A stretch of DNA of 64,000 bases from Aspidapion aeneum (GCA_963576565.1 OY755039.1:140747369-140811368); one strand, 5' to 3'. Shown: positions 23,996 through 34,559, numbered from the stretch's first letter. A program made the numbers and translations. Notes: a model not told the origin generated them from the sequence alone.

Positions 23996-24105
23996 TTTTC
24001 TATGCATTCTACTTTTTTTTTGAAAACTCATTTTTGAAATCCCCATGTTATTCCTTTTTTCTGGGACACCAGGTATATTTTAAGTTCCTTTTTGTGTGTT
24101 TATAG

Positions 24106-24248
24106 GACTGCAAAACTAAGACTAAAAGAATGCTCCTGGCCAAATTAGGCGCAGAAGGTGTAACCTTATCCAGTAACAATACTTCCGATAGTTTCGGAGC
24201 GGTAGAAGAGAGTACTCTGGTGGCATCCCTGTGCGATTTTTTAGAAAG
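24106..24248 (+). CDS. DENND5: DENND5 exon (RUN1, helices 1-2)
   Basis: Acceptor TGTGTTTATAG, donor GTACGT at 24249, phase 0 to phase 2. The peptide has CKTKTKRMLLAKLGAEGV, a divergent Ser/Asn-rich loop, and VEESTLVASLCDFLER, the RUN-domain block with the conserved Leu-Cys-Asp-Leu/Phe-Leu-Glu pattern. The exon follows a reverse-oriented HINE copy by about 110 bp. Confidence 0.93.
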
Positions 24249-24455
24249 GTACGTAAACATGGCTAAAAAACTGAGTGTTACAGTCAATATATGGAGCTAT
24301 TAGGACATTTTTGAAACTCGTAGACAATGATTGTGTAGAAATAAAATTTCGGACTTCCATTGTCTTTATTTATTTTAAAACACGACGTTTCGGTTAGTAA
24401 GTATCTCTAACCGTTATCAAGTGTAAACTAAACAATATAGTCTTTAGGCTACTAC

Positions 24456-25070
24456 TTATACTACTTGGTGTGCAGTCAGGTGTGACGGCCCGCCCCCTTT
24501 TTTAATCCTAAGACACCTGTTTTCCTTAAGGAGTGGTTTCCATATGTTTGGTATGTCCGTGCTTGGTTGACTAAAAACTTCTTTATTCTGCATTATAAAT
24601 GCAGCTTCAATAAACTTTCGTTTTCGCCAATGCGACTCCTTATGTAAAACTTTAGCTTCTGACCACTGAATCCTGTGATCATTTGACCATGCATGATCTG
24701 CTAAACCGGATTTTTCAATATCCCCTAATTGGGTACTTTTTAGATGTTCATTTACTCTAACCTGAAGAGGGCGTTTCGTTTCACCTACATATGATTTACC
24801 ACACTCACACGGGATTTGGTAAATACATTCCTTATTATCTGAGGGATTGTCTGGTTTTGTTTTAGTTACAAAACTTCTTATCGTATTTCCCGAAGAAAAT
24901 ACTGTTTTTATATTATAGTGTTTAGCTATTCGTCTTATGTTTTCTGAAATCCCTTGAACATATGGAATGTTAATAACACCTAACGGATTATTATTTTGAG
25001 AATTTGGTACATTTAGTTCCATATGCATATACATATATACATATAGTGGTCCGATGACAATACAACAATA
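24456..25070 (-). pseudogene. Penelope-like GIY-YIG endonuclease domain
   Basis: The peptide has CIYQIPCECGKSYVGETKRP (the GIY-YIG motif with the CxC-type residues common in these elements), LQVRVNEHLKST, ADHAWSNDHRIQWSEAKVL and FIEAAFIMQNKEVFSQPSTD, the usual C-terminal blocks. In the family this domain nicks target DNA for retrotransposition. The domain itself is open, but it is cut off from its RT by an insertion. Confidence 0.9.
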
Positions 25071-25525
25071 TCCCCCCACCCCTACCCTTCACCCCCTTCC
25101 ATAAAAAATGCGTTTTTGACACACTTCACTTCAAATGACTTTTATAAAATTTGGTATATGCATAAAGGTCCGATGGCAATACAGCCCAAACAAAAAATAT
25201 ATTTCTACTTCTACCCCCACCCTCTCCTTCCCACAATAGAAATTTTTTCTTCTAACATTCTAATATTATCATAATAATAAAAGCGATGGCCCCAAATCAA
25301 AGCATAAGTTAATCTAAAGTTGTGATCTAAACACTTAAAGAATATTCAACATAGCAGGTCATCAAAGATATGTTTGATGTGCCGCAATGTTATGCCATTG
25401 CCATACCTATGTCAGAAAAATGCTGGGGTATCTTAGGTCGGGTTGGGTGGGTTTGGTACCTCTGCATTTTTCTGCTAGATTGATTCTTTTATTTCATTTT
25501 ATAAAAGCTTGTGACTTAAAAAAAA
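25070..25525. repeat. Insert in Penelope-like element (shared with 35086-35805)
   Basis: The first part (25070-25255) repeats the GTTTTTGACACACTTC / GGTCCGATGGCAATACAGCC units of 34560-35220. The second part (25255-25525) is a deleted copy of the inverted-repeat element at 35341-35805. Together they separate the RT from the endonuclease. Confidence 0.8.
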
Positions 25526-25932
25526 TTTTTAACCAATTTATTAATGGTAATTTCTGTGGTTAATTCTTCATTATTACTACAAATATTTATGGCTCTTAAA
25601 TCTAAACTTCTTATAACTCCTTGTTTTGTAGCAACAGAATGATTAGACTTAAAATTTAGGTACTGTCCCGTGTGTTTAGGTTTCCTATATACAGTGGTTT
25701 AAATGTCTCTGTCTGATCGTTTGACAAGAACATCCAAAAAAGGTAAGGCCGAATCTTTTTCAATTTCCATGGTGCACTTGATTGTTGGTCGAATACCGTT
25801 TAAATGGTGTAGAAAATTCTGTAGTTCGTCTTCATTTTCCGGCCATATAATAAATGTGTCATCCATGTATCGTAGCCATAGTTTTGGTCTGACTCTTGCT
25901 GTGTTGATCGCATGGTCCTCGAACCACTCCAT
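25525..25932 (-). pseudogene. Penelope-like reverse transcriptase, 3' part
   Basis: MEWFEDHAINTARVRPKLWL, RYMDDTFIIW (RT motif C, with the catalytic DD), LPFLDVLVKR, then after one stop codon TTVYRKPKHTGQYLNFKSNH and GVIRSLDLRAINIC are typical Penelope-like RT and thumb blocks. The 5' end is truncated at about 25935. Confidence 0.9.
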
Positions 25933-25935
25933 GAA

Positions 25936-26278
25936 ATTTTATTTCTATTTTTGGAACGCTTATTTGACACTTTGCAGTGGTAGTGGCAAACACTGCGTCT
26001 GCGCACTAGCGACATGTCGTTGCGTAGTGGTAATTAACCACTACTACTGCCGTTGTGGTAGTGGTAACTTTTTATTGTTAATTTTATAGATTTTTTTGTG
26101 GGGCTTGTATTAAAAAGGATAAAATTTTATAAGTTTCCAATAATTTTCTAATTCATTGCGATCAAAAAATGTCCTATTGCTTTTTACGTAAATTAATTAT
26201 GCCACTTTCGGCAAAAAAATATATTTAAAAAATATTTTGTGATTAAAAATATAAACGAATTTTACACTTCAAACAAAG
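25936..26278. other. Intron segment, nothing recognised
   Basis: It contains a run of GTGGTAGTGGCAA-type short units near 25975-26070 and otherwise nothing I can name. Confidence 0.4.
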
Positions 26279-26279
26279 G

Positions 26280-27235
26280 TGTGTGTGCTTAACTCGCGAG
26301 TGTCAGAAAGAGAAGAAAGAGTTGGTTTTGGTTAGTCAAGGCCAACACAAAAATAGAGGCCACGACCCTGAAAAAATCAGCTGTTCTCCCGGGGCTGAAT
26401 TTTACATTGGGTCTTATGGGAGCTCAGACGTTTTTTATGATATTTTCAAAATGGCACTACAGATTTCCGCAAAATTTCAGTGAAATATTCTCAGACACCA
26501 TCCCGCTATTCCACCAAAGGTTTGTAAGGAAGCAACATGATTAAAAGGTTTAAATCTTCAAGATTTAGCATTCCTTATTTTGAATTCAAATTACCCGCCA
26601 TGTACCACATGCCAACTGTTATATTTGACATGTATTTGACTTTGTCATATGTGATTGTCACATTCGCTTCTACTTTAAACTTAATTTTTGTGTGAGCTAA
26701 TGAAGCGGCTATGAAAAATTAGGTCTTACTATACATTTAAAAAAAATTGTTCTGCGAGAATATAGTAAAAACAATCTCAAAAACGGCTTTATTTAAAAAA
26801 AAATCAAATATCCATGAACCGTCATTCCAACTTCAATATGTTAAAGACAATCAGCTGTGTCGTAACGTGACCATCAAAAAAAAATCAGCCCCGGATGTGA
26901 CGTCAACAAAGTGGAGGATCGTGGCCCGTCCATTTTGATAGCTCTGGGTTAGTTTCCAACCTACACAAGTTAGCATCTCGAGACGTACGATTTTTTGTGT
27001 TTCACGTCATCGGTGGAGTACAGCATACCTAGGTAAGCCAATTTTAACCAAAACCAACTCCTACAGATAAATTACTCGCATCCGTAAAATACGAGTAGAT
27101 TCAAAGGTGGGGTGCCATCTAGCGATCTGGCTCGAGTACTCGAAAGTTGAAGCACACTGGCATCGTCTTGTCTGAGACACAGCTGCGCCATCTATAGACA
27201 AGTTTCTTCTGACACTCGCGAGTTAAGCACACACA
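26280..27235. mobile_element. Composite: outer inverted repeat with inner MITE
   Basis: GTGTGTGCTTAACTCGCGAG and TGTCAGAA at 26280 are matched inverted at 27205-27235, and a second block GTTGGTTTTGGTTA is matched at about 27046. The ~610-bp MITE 26337-26946 sits inside. A non-autonomous element interrupted by another MITE is the simplest reading. Confidence 0.7.
26337..26946 (+). mobile_element. ~610-bp MITE (GGCCAACACAAAAATAG family), + copy
   Basis: Imperfect inverted ends: AAGGCCAACACAAAAATAGA...CCACGACCCTG on the left and CCACGAT...GGGCCCGTCCATTTTGATAG-like on the right. The CGGGGCTGA block occurs inverted near both ends. Other copies: 39858-40459 (-), 51403-52012 (-), 52029-52631 (+) and a partial one at 10699-10855. 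Short open frames inside recur with the copies and are not genes. Confidence 0.88.
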
Positions 27236-27254
27236 TCTTTTTTTCTTTTATTAG

Positions 27255-27367
27255 GGTTTGGTCACATGGTCTTCAGAAAAAAAGAGGGAAATCAGCCCTA
27301 TGGAGTCACTTGGTAGCGTATCAAGAAAAATACCAACAGCTCAACAAAAAACAAAACAATTATATAG
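27255..27367 (+). CDS. DENND5: DENND5 exon (RUN1, WSHGLQ block)
   Basis: Acceptor TTTTATTAG, donor GTAATT at 27368. The 37 complete codons read [19 protein letters not shown] and then a polar stretch rich in Gln, Lys and Asn. WSHGLQ followed by GKSALWSHL is diagnostic for RUN1 of DENND5. The donor is weak (GTAATT) and an inverted-repeat element begins almost at once downstream, so the MITE has come to lie against the splice site. Confidence 0.92.
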
Positions 27368-27650
27368 GTAATTAAAAAAAATTTAAATAAAAAAACACTC
27401 AACTGCTAAATTTACTTGTAAGTACTAGTCGCAGTTGAGTACAAAATTGATAGGTATACCTATAATGTACGACATGCTTCAACTTTTGGTTTTGATGCCC
27501 AAAGCGCACTTACGAAATTATACAGTTTTGTATTTTCATGAATCAGGTTATTGGGTAATTTTGTACCCAACTGCGACTAGTAGTTACAAATTAATTTAGC
27601 AGTTGGGTGTTTTTTTTTTATTAAATTTTTTTTATATTTCCAATTATTAG
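27368..27650. mobile_element. MITE next to exon donor
   Basis: ACTCAACTGCTAAATT...AGTCGCAGTTGAGTACAAAA at about 27397-27450 is inverted at 27555-27612, with matching A-rich/T-rich flanks beyond. The left arm begins within about 30 bp of the donor of the exon ending at 27367. Confidence 0.8.
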
Positions 27651-27754
27651 GTTTAATTCTTATTCAGCCTTATAAAAAGCACAATGCTTTTACAATTCAT
27701 TTAGCTTTACCCTAAAAGTACGTGTAGATTTTCTACGGACGCAAACAGCGTTAT

Positions 27755-28170
27755 AATACCTTCCATTGAGTGAAGGTGGGGGAGGAGAGAGGGAGGAGGG
27801 AACTAGTCAAATGGTGTCGAAAAAATCTTAAAGCGTGTGCCGAAAGAATTTTTAAAATCGCTCTAAATTTGTGAAAGGTATAGCTACAACTATTACTGAT
27901 AAGGAGGGTGGGGAGAAGAGAGGGAGAGGAAGAGGGAAGCTAGTAATGTTGGAAAAAAGACAAAGCGTGTGCAGAACAATTTTTTGAATAGCTATAACTA
28001 TTACTAATAAGGATGGCGGGGAGGAGAAAGGGAGAGGGGGGAACTAATAAAATGGTAAAATCTAAATGCATCGTATGCAGAAAGAATCTTTGAAATTGCT
28101 CTATATTTAAAAAATTATGCAAATTTTTGAATAGGGTGGGGGGAATGACAGGAGGGGAGATGGGGGCGAG
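27755..28170. repeat. Imperfect ~120-bp tandem repeat, G/A-rich
   Basis: Units with GGGGAGGAGAGAGGGAG-like purine stretches alternate with CAAAGCGTGTGCAGAA-like and AATCGCTCTAAATTTG-like blocks, about four times. Confidence 0.75.
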
Positions 28171-28593
28171 CAGGGAGTCCTCCCTTCTCAAAGTGACTAC
28201 AGCAAATTAGAGGTCATTTGCAAAGAAATTTCAATAAAATCGCCTGAAATTTAGATAATTTGTATGCCTTAAAGCCTAGATCATGTGACAAAATGGCGTC
28301 TGAAGACCGCCATGTTGATTCCTGTTTAAAAAAATTTAGCCTATAGCACTTTCGGGATCATTAGCAATTTAACGACACCTTTTTTGTCAAAATCGGTTCA
28401 GCCGTTTAGCCTCTAGCGTGACACAAACATACATATTTACTTACATATGTATAGCAATCGAAAAACATTATACACCAAGAAATCAAAAGCTATTTTTGTT
28501 CATATCGGAAAAAATGCGAAAATACCCCTTCTTCATTTTTATTTTAAATTACGAAAAGTATTTTTCTTTTGTGTTAGAGAGACTAAGAGTATA
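28171..28593. other. Repeat-like intron segment
   Basis: It includes GTCAAAATCGGTTCAGCCGT followed by an ACATACATATTTACTTACATA run, the kind of block often found near element ends, but no boundaries can be set. Confidence 0.35.
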
Positions 28594-29296
28594 CAGGGTG
28601 TCATTAAAAGTTTGTAACAAACTTTGACAGGTGATAGTACACATAAAAATAAGAAAAAAAGTTCATATGAACATAGGTCCTAAAATGCATAGTAGGGGAG
28701 CTATGGGCACCAAAAGGGTTAATATCGAAAATGGTTTTTTGTTATGGATTTGGTATTTGAAAAAATAAACGTAGATTAGTTAGGGTTACTTTTACTTAGT
28801 ATTTTTAAATTTTTGTATAAAATTAAATACGCAAAAAATACGATTAATTTTTTTTTAGTACCTTCTATAATCTTTACGCTCAATTATCTCAAAAACCGTT
28901 GCTCTGGGCGACTTTGGACAAGAGTACCTTTTTTACTTAAAAAAGGGAGTAGTTTTCAAAAATGGACTCAAAATGTAAAAAAATGCAATACAAAAAAAAA
29001 TTCTTGGTAAAACAACCCCCCACCCCTACCAAAAGTACCCTTTTGAGTTAAGTAATTATTTTTTTACCTTACCACAATGTGAAGGGTCAAAATTAATTAA
29101 TATTTGCAATTTTTTGTAAAATTCCATAGCTTTTTAAAGTTGCTGTATAAAAAAACCATTTTCGATATTAACCCTTTTGGTGCCCGTAGCTCCCCTACTA
29201 TGCATTTTAGGACCTATGTTCATATGAACTTTTTTTCTTATTTTTATGTGTACTATCACCTGTCAAAGTTTGTTACAAACTTTTAATGACACCCTG
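28594..29296. mobile_element. 703-bp foldback element, TA target site
   Basis: CAGGGTGTCATTAAAAGTTT and its complement are the ends, with TA on both sides. The inverted repeats extend about 150 bp (GGTGCCCATAGCTCCCCTAC-type blocks on both arms). No coding sequence. Confidence 0.9.
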
Positions 29297-29356
29297 TATA
29301 GCCTTTATTTGCAATACAATGCATCATTGACAGATGTCTCTCTTATTTGTTGACAG

Positions 29357-29500
29357 ATGACGTATCACAGCTGACTACAAGTCTCGAAAATTGGCCGAGC
29401 TCTGGCAACGTCCGAAACGACGAACTTCCTCCGTTACCGAATGACATTTTATTTGACATAGCGAACGTACAAACCATGCATGATGTTAAGACGGGAATAG
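29357..29500 (+). CDS. DENND5: DENND5 exon (RUN1 middle loop)
   Basis: Acceptor TTGTTGACAG, donor GTATGT at 29501, phase 1 in and phase 1 out. It encodes a variable acidic loop (DDVSQLTTSLENWPSSG) followed by PLPNDILFDIANVQTMHDVK, a helix that matches the IQDMRHIQNIGEIKTD-like region of the family. It lies directly downstream of the foldback element ending at 29296. Confidence 0.88.
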
Positions 29501-30245
29501 GTATGTATAGAGACTTTGATATTTTATAAAATAAATTAGCGTTCGTTTGATGTACGTTGGTTTATTAATTCATTAATAATAATATTATAATAATTACTTC
29601 AACAAGAATAGACCTATTAGAATTGACGTCACACTGAGGGGCACACAAACCAAAACAGGCTATAAACAATGGTGACACTTTCAAATTTACATAGAAAAAA
29701 ATGGTCAAAGTCACACGCTAAGAAGATGACAAGTTTGGAGAAAGATTCTATAATTATTTGCATTGGGTCGAATTTAAGCCTAGATCATTTTCGCTTTTAT
29801 GGCTTTAGAGTACTCTTAGTACGAGACAATGAATGTATGACATTTTCTGTATGTATGTCAGGGTATTACAAAAAAGTGTTTCTATTTTTTAGTATTTTTT
29901 TAAAGGTCTTTGTTAGTTTTTTATTATCTTAATTGGTGTTCCATTGCAAACAAAGAATGTATTAACAGTTTTTCTATAAAACTAATTTAGCAAAAGTTAT
30001 AAGTAAGTGAAAGTTTGTAAAAAAAAAACATGGAAAAAGCCGCCATCTTGGATTTATGACGTTACACCGGCCTTCCTACTTAAATTGGAAGCAAACACCC
30101 GGTCACTTAAAATTGTGTGATCTATTTCTAATCGATCTAGAATAGTTTTAAAAAATCTTTTACAACTGTCCTTCGGGATACCATATGCCTGTCAACGAAC
30201 AGTAAATAAATATTTTTTGTTTTATAATTTTTTATTTTTTTACAG
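29501..30245. other. Intron segment, nothing recognised
   Basis: An open frame at 29669-29932 has no recognisable domain. No clear repeat boundaries. Confidence 0.4.
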
Positions 30246-30366
30246 GTTTTGCTAGAGCTTGGGTGCGGTTGGCATTGGAAAAGAAGCAGCTATCCAAACA
30301 TTTCAGAACGTTGCTGTCTGACCAAGTACTTTTAAGGAATTTGTATAAAAGGAATGCTTTTTTAAG
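30246..30366 (+). CDS. DENND5: DENND5 exon (RUN1, ARAWVRL block)
   Basis: Acceptor TTTTTTTACAG, donor GTATAC at 30367, phase 1 in and phase 2 out. The peptide [20 protein letters not shown] and LYKRNAFLR is highly conserved; the ARAWVRL helix carries residues that in the mammalian RUN1 domain contact Rab6. The next exon is 7 kb away because of HINE, Penelope-like and foldback insertions in the intron. Confidence 0.94.
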
Positions 30367-30558
30367 GTATACTTAGTTCACTCATTTTATTAAGGAAAGC
30401 CATAAACAAGATAAAACTTCACTCTTAATTTTTACCTTGCTAGTCCACGAAGCAATGGCTAGAGAATGCATTATTTTCGACAAAAATTTGTTTTTGAGAT
30501 AACGTCGAAAATGTGTTTTACAATAAATAAAGACAATGGTCCGAAATTTTATTTCTAT

Positions 30559-31147
30559 AAATTATTGTGTTCTTATATATTCCGAAATTCCGCTAAGAAG
30601 TTTGTTAGCCCGCGGTTAGAATGTGTGTGAATGACAGGACTAGTATCATGGCTTCCAGACTCTTGATTAGTTTCTAAGATATGAGTTAAAGTGTGGTGCC
30701 TTTTACTATTGCAAGTCCTGCATGAATATTTTGATTTGCACGTATCTACCCCATGCAAGGGATGAAAACACGCTAGACATAATTTTTTGATTACACCGGA
30801 AACATTTTATTCCCGTACTTGAATTAGTTGAGGTGCCAGCCAGTCCTATAAAAGGCGAATTGGATGATTTATAGGTAGGCTTTTGCCCAAACTGATTTCG
30901 ATAAAATCAATATAAAATATCATCGTGACGTCTGTCCCTGTGTGCGTATGTCTGTCCGTAACACGATAGCTCCTAAACCGCTGAACCGATTTGCATGAAA
31001 TTTTCAGGTAAAATAGCGCACAATACTGTTAAGAGCTGAGTAGATTTTGGTCAAAATCTATTAATGCGAATGACAGTTTTTTGACAGTTGAAAAATTGAA
31101 AATAACTTCTTAGCGGAATTTCGGAATATATTAGAACACAATAATTT
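30559..31147. mobile_element. Inverted-repeat-bounded segment with captured BEL/Pao piece
   Basis: ATTATTGTGTTCTTATATAT plus TCCGAAATTCCGCTAAGAAG at 30559-30600 is matched inverted at 31104-31147. Inside are a BEL/Pao zinc-knuckle remnant (minus strand) and a CTGAACCGATTTGCATGAAA block. Just to the left (30520-30560) is an AATAAAGACAATGG stretch like the 3' ends of the Penelope-like copies. Confidence 0.6.
30573..30853 (-). pseudogene. BEL/Pao retrotransposon zinc-knuckle fragment
   Basis: Minus-strand reading gives IKKLCLACFHPLHGVDTCKS, then KYSCRTCNSKRHHTLTH: a Cx2C...HxxxxC knuckle followed by CxxCxxxHHTLLH-type residues, as found in the gag-protease junction of BEL/Pao elements. Only this short piece is left. 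Confidence 0.75.
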
Positions 31148-31468
31148 ATGTTATTACTAAAAACGTAGGAGCTCCTGTTTCTGAGATATTTACAAAACAT
31201 ATTTTCAAGGCTGATATAGCGTAGGTTTCACTTGGAGTGTGGTAATGGGCTAATTGCTTTCAGTGGGTTCCTTTGATCCGCGAAAGCTTAGGTAAAAAGG
31301 AAATTATAGGGCGTTGTTTCAAAATCCCAAACCAACTAGAAAAAAATTATGTTTTGACCACGGGAAAAAAAATATATTTGTTTTTTATTTTGCAGTTACT
31401 AACTGCCAAATTGAAAAGAAAGGTTTTTTTTTGTTTATTTTTGTATGGTATGGAATGTCTTCTAAAAA

Positions 31469-32205
31469 TACTCTGCCAATCTATGGGCACCTAAGCTCAC
31501 ACTAGGTACTATAGTTATAGTGTGAGCTAATATAATCAAAAACTGAAATATATTTTATTCAACTCCAGACTCAATTACCTTTCGTTTGATACCACACAAG
31601 CCATGTTTTGACTTAAACTCAAATTTTTTTAATCTACCCCCCACCCTTTTAAAAAAAACTAAAATGTATTTTGTTTAACGCCAGACTCAATTACCTTTCG
31701 TTTGATATCACACACGCCATATTTTCACTTAAACTCTAATTTTTGACATCTACCCCCACCCTTTTTTTAAAAATAAACTAAAATTAATTTTTTTTAACTC
31801 CAGACTTAATTACCTTTCGTTTGATATCACACACGCCATATTTTCACATAAACTCTAATTTTTGGAATCTACCCCCACCCTTTTATTTGGCTTGCGTTCG
31901 GTGGATTTTGTTCATTTTTAAATGGGACCATCACGGCCCAAGACCCAACTTAGGTACCAAATTTCATTAAAATCGGACAAGCGGTTTTTGAGTTATGCGG
32001 GTTGGTCGTTACAGACAGACATACAGACAGACAGACAGACATACAGACACAGACAGACAGACAGACAGACAGCAAAACAAAAAAGTTTCAAAATCATCTG
32101 AAACGCAAAGATATATAAAAAATTTTGAAATCGGAGCAACTTTTTTTTTCTCGAGAAAATTAGGATCACCATAGCTCACACTACTTATAGTAGTAGTGTG
32201 AGCTA
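31469..32205 (+). mobile_element. HINE/DINE-1-like element, copy 5
   Basis: TACTCTGCCAATCTATGGGC, start hairpin, three tandem units, GGTACCAAATTTCATTAAAA, two (GACA)n runs at about 32010-32072, and an end hairpin with a shorter loop (CACTACTTATAGTAGTAGTG). Confidence 0.75.
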
Positions 32206-32602
32206 ATATTGAACTAAAATATTTTAAAAATGGCAAGTTTGAAACCTAAACTACTCTGCTTAATAAAATAAAACTAGAAAGATACAAAATGCCGGGAATT
32301 GCTAAAAATATCTAGTTTGACATTACATATCTTTTCCCTTGAAAATGTACCTTAATCGTAAATAACTAAATGTAAAGGCTTTAATAAGGATAATTTATTT
32401 TGGAATTACTTGAGTCTTCGACTTTAACACCCGGTATAAAAAATTAAAATCTCTTACAGACTAATTCAAAAATACATCAATTTTGAAGAAAATAATGGTA
32501 TGCCGCTGTTTTTTGCATAAAAATTATTATAGAAATTATCATTATTTGCTAAGCAAATGGCTGTTGATTTTTTTTGTTTAATATACGGTTTTCGTATAAA
32601 AA

Positions 32603-33284
32603 TACTCTGCCAATCAATCTATGGGCACCTAAGCTCACACTAAGTACTGTAGTTATAGTGTACGTGTGAGCTAATATAACTAAAAACTGAAATATATTTG
32701 ATTCAACTCCAGTTAAACTCTAATTTTTAAAATCTACCCCCACCCTTTTTTTAAAAACTAAAATGTATTTTGTTTAACTCCAGACTCATTTACCTTTTGT
32801 TTGATATCATACACGCCATATTTTCACTTAAACTCTAATTTTTGACATCTACCCCCACCCTTTTTTTTAACAACTTAAAATTCATTTTGTTTAACTCCAG
32901 ACGTAATTACCTTTCGTTTGATATCACACACGCCATATTTTCACATAAACTTTCATTTTTTAAATCTACCCCCACCCTTTTATGTGACTTGCGTTCGGTG
33001 GATTTCGTTCATTTTTTAATGGGACCACCACGGCCCAAGACTCAGCCTAGGTACCAAATTTCATTTAAATCGGACAAGCGGTTTTTGAGTTATGCGGGTT
33101 GGTCGTTACAGACAGACATACAGACAGACAGACAGACAGACAAACAGAGAGACAGCAAGACAAAAAAGTTTCACAATCATCTGAAACGCAAAGATATATA
33201 AAAAATTTTGAAATCGGAGCAACTTTTTTTTTCTCGAAAAAATTAGGATCACCATAGCTCACACTACTATAGTATAGTATAGTA
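32603..33284 (+). mobile_element. HINE/DINE-1-like element, copy 6
   Basis: It starts TACTCTGCCAATCAATCTAT and runs through tandem units and a (GACA)n run at about 33110-33156. The normal GTGTGAGCT end is replaced: the sequence passes from the TATAGTATAGTATAGTAG stem straight into the perfect palindrome at 33285-33500. Confidence 0.75.
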
Positions 33285-33500
33285 GTTTGTGCGGGAATAT
33301 CTTTCGGTAATTTTGAATAAAAATAATAAATTGTTTTTCTCGTAAGGGGTGCACCTAAATGAATTTATTATTTTAGCTCACACTACTACTATACTATAGT
33401 AGTGTGAGCTAAAATAATAAATTCATTTAGGTGCACCCCTTACGAGAAAAACAATTTATTATTTTTATTCAAAATTACCGAAAGATATTCCCGCACAAAC
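33285..33500. repeat. Perfect 216-bp palindrome
   Basis: The left arm begins GTTTGTGCGGGAATATCTTT and the right arm ends with its exact complement. I compared the outer ~90 bases of each arm and found no mismatch. The centre is the HINE end hairpin TAGCTCACACTAC...GTAGTGTGAGCTA. Confidence 0.95.
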
Positions 33501-33604
33501 GCCACTGGTCACAATTAAAAAACATGTTATGCATCAAAAGATGCTTTTTGATGAATAGAAACTATGTACTAAATTTCACGAAAATATCTAGGCTAGTGTC
33601 ACAG

Positions 33605-34043
33605 ATGAAACAAAATTTCGGAATTCTATTGTCTTTATTTATTTTAAACAAGACGTTTTGGTTAGTAAGTCTCTCTAACCGTTTTCAAGTGTAAACTAAA
33701 CAATGCAGTCTATAGGCTACTACTTGGTGTGCAGTCAGCTGTGACGGTCCGCCCCCTTTTTAACCCTAAGACGCTTGTTTTCCTTAAGGAGTGGTTTCCA
33801 TATGTTTGGGATGTCCGTGCTTGGTTGACTGAAAACTTCTTTCTTCTGCATTATAAACGCAGCTTCAATACACTTTCGTTTTCGCCAATACAACTCCTTA
33901 TGCAAAACTTTAGCTTCTGACCACTTAATCCTGTGATCATTTGACCATGCGTGATCCGCCAAATCGGATTTTTCAATATCCCTCAATTGGGTGCTTTTTA
34001 GATGTTCATTTACTCTAACCTGAAGAGGGCGTTTCGTTTCACC
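33605..34043 (-). mobile_element. Penelope-like 3' fragment (minus)
   Basis: Minus-strand reading gives the GIY-YIG tail blocks DLADHAWSNDHRIKWSEAKV, CIEAAFIMQKKEVFSQPSTD and IWKPLLKENKRL, then the 3' end with a degraded hammerhead-like fold. It closely matches 24320-24760. Confidence 0.88.
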
Positions 34044-34046
34044 TCA

Positions 34047-34430
34047 AATTTAAATGATCACAGGATTCAGTGGTCAGAAGCTAAAGTTTTGCATAAGGAG
34101 TTGTATTGTCGAAAACAAAAGTGTATTGAAGCTGCGTTTATAATGCAGAATAAAGAAGTTATCAGTCAACCAAGCACGGACATACCAAATATATGGAAGC
34201 CACTCCTTAAGAAAAACAAGCGTCTTAGGATTAAAAAAGTGGGGGCGGGCCGTCACACCTGACTGCACAACAAGTAGTATAAGTAGTAGCCTATAGACGG
34301 GATTGTTTAACTTACACTCGAAAACAATTAGAGATACTTACGCGTGTTTAAATAAATAAAGACAATGGAAGTTCGAAATTTTGTTTCTACACAATCATTG
34401 TCTAAGCGTTTCAAACAAATAGTGTCACAG
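34047..34430 (+). mobile_element. Penelope-like 3' fragment (plus), head-to-head with previous
   Basis: The same 3' part in the opposite orientation (NDHRIQWSEAKVLHKELYC, CIEAAFIMQNKEVISQPSTD). The two fragments meet at about 34043-34047 with the coding ends facing each other. Confidence 0.88.
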
Positions 34431-34559
34431 ATAGTAAGAAAAAGGAATATTTTTTTGAAAATCAAAAACACTGTTTTTATTACAAGCTTTTATTTTTACA
34501 AGCTTTTATTTAGCTTCAGATGTTCTGTCTAACTATCTAACTATCTATCTATCAAATCT

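Larger units (their letters stand above)
24310..25935 (-). mobile_element. Penelope-like element remnant with RT and GIY-YIG parts
   Basis: On the minus strand, the reverse-transcriptase end is at 25525-25932, a MITE-containing insert is at 25070-25525, and the GIY-YIG endonuclease is at 24456-25079, followed by a 3' end with a hammerhead-like fold at about 24381-24425. RT plus C-terminal GIY-YIG is the hallmark of Penelope-like elements. The 5' part of the RT is missing. Confidence 0.9.

Noticed and set aside
26747..26938. 63-codon open frame repeated at 51410-51601
   Set aside because: It is part of the ~610-bp MITE, present in opposite orientation in both places; no protein family seen.
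29669..29932. 87-codon open frame in an intron
   Set aside because: No domain, no splice context that fits the DENND5 phases.
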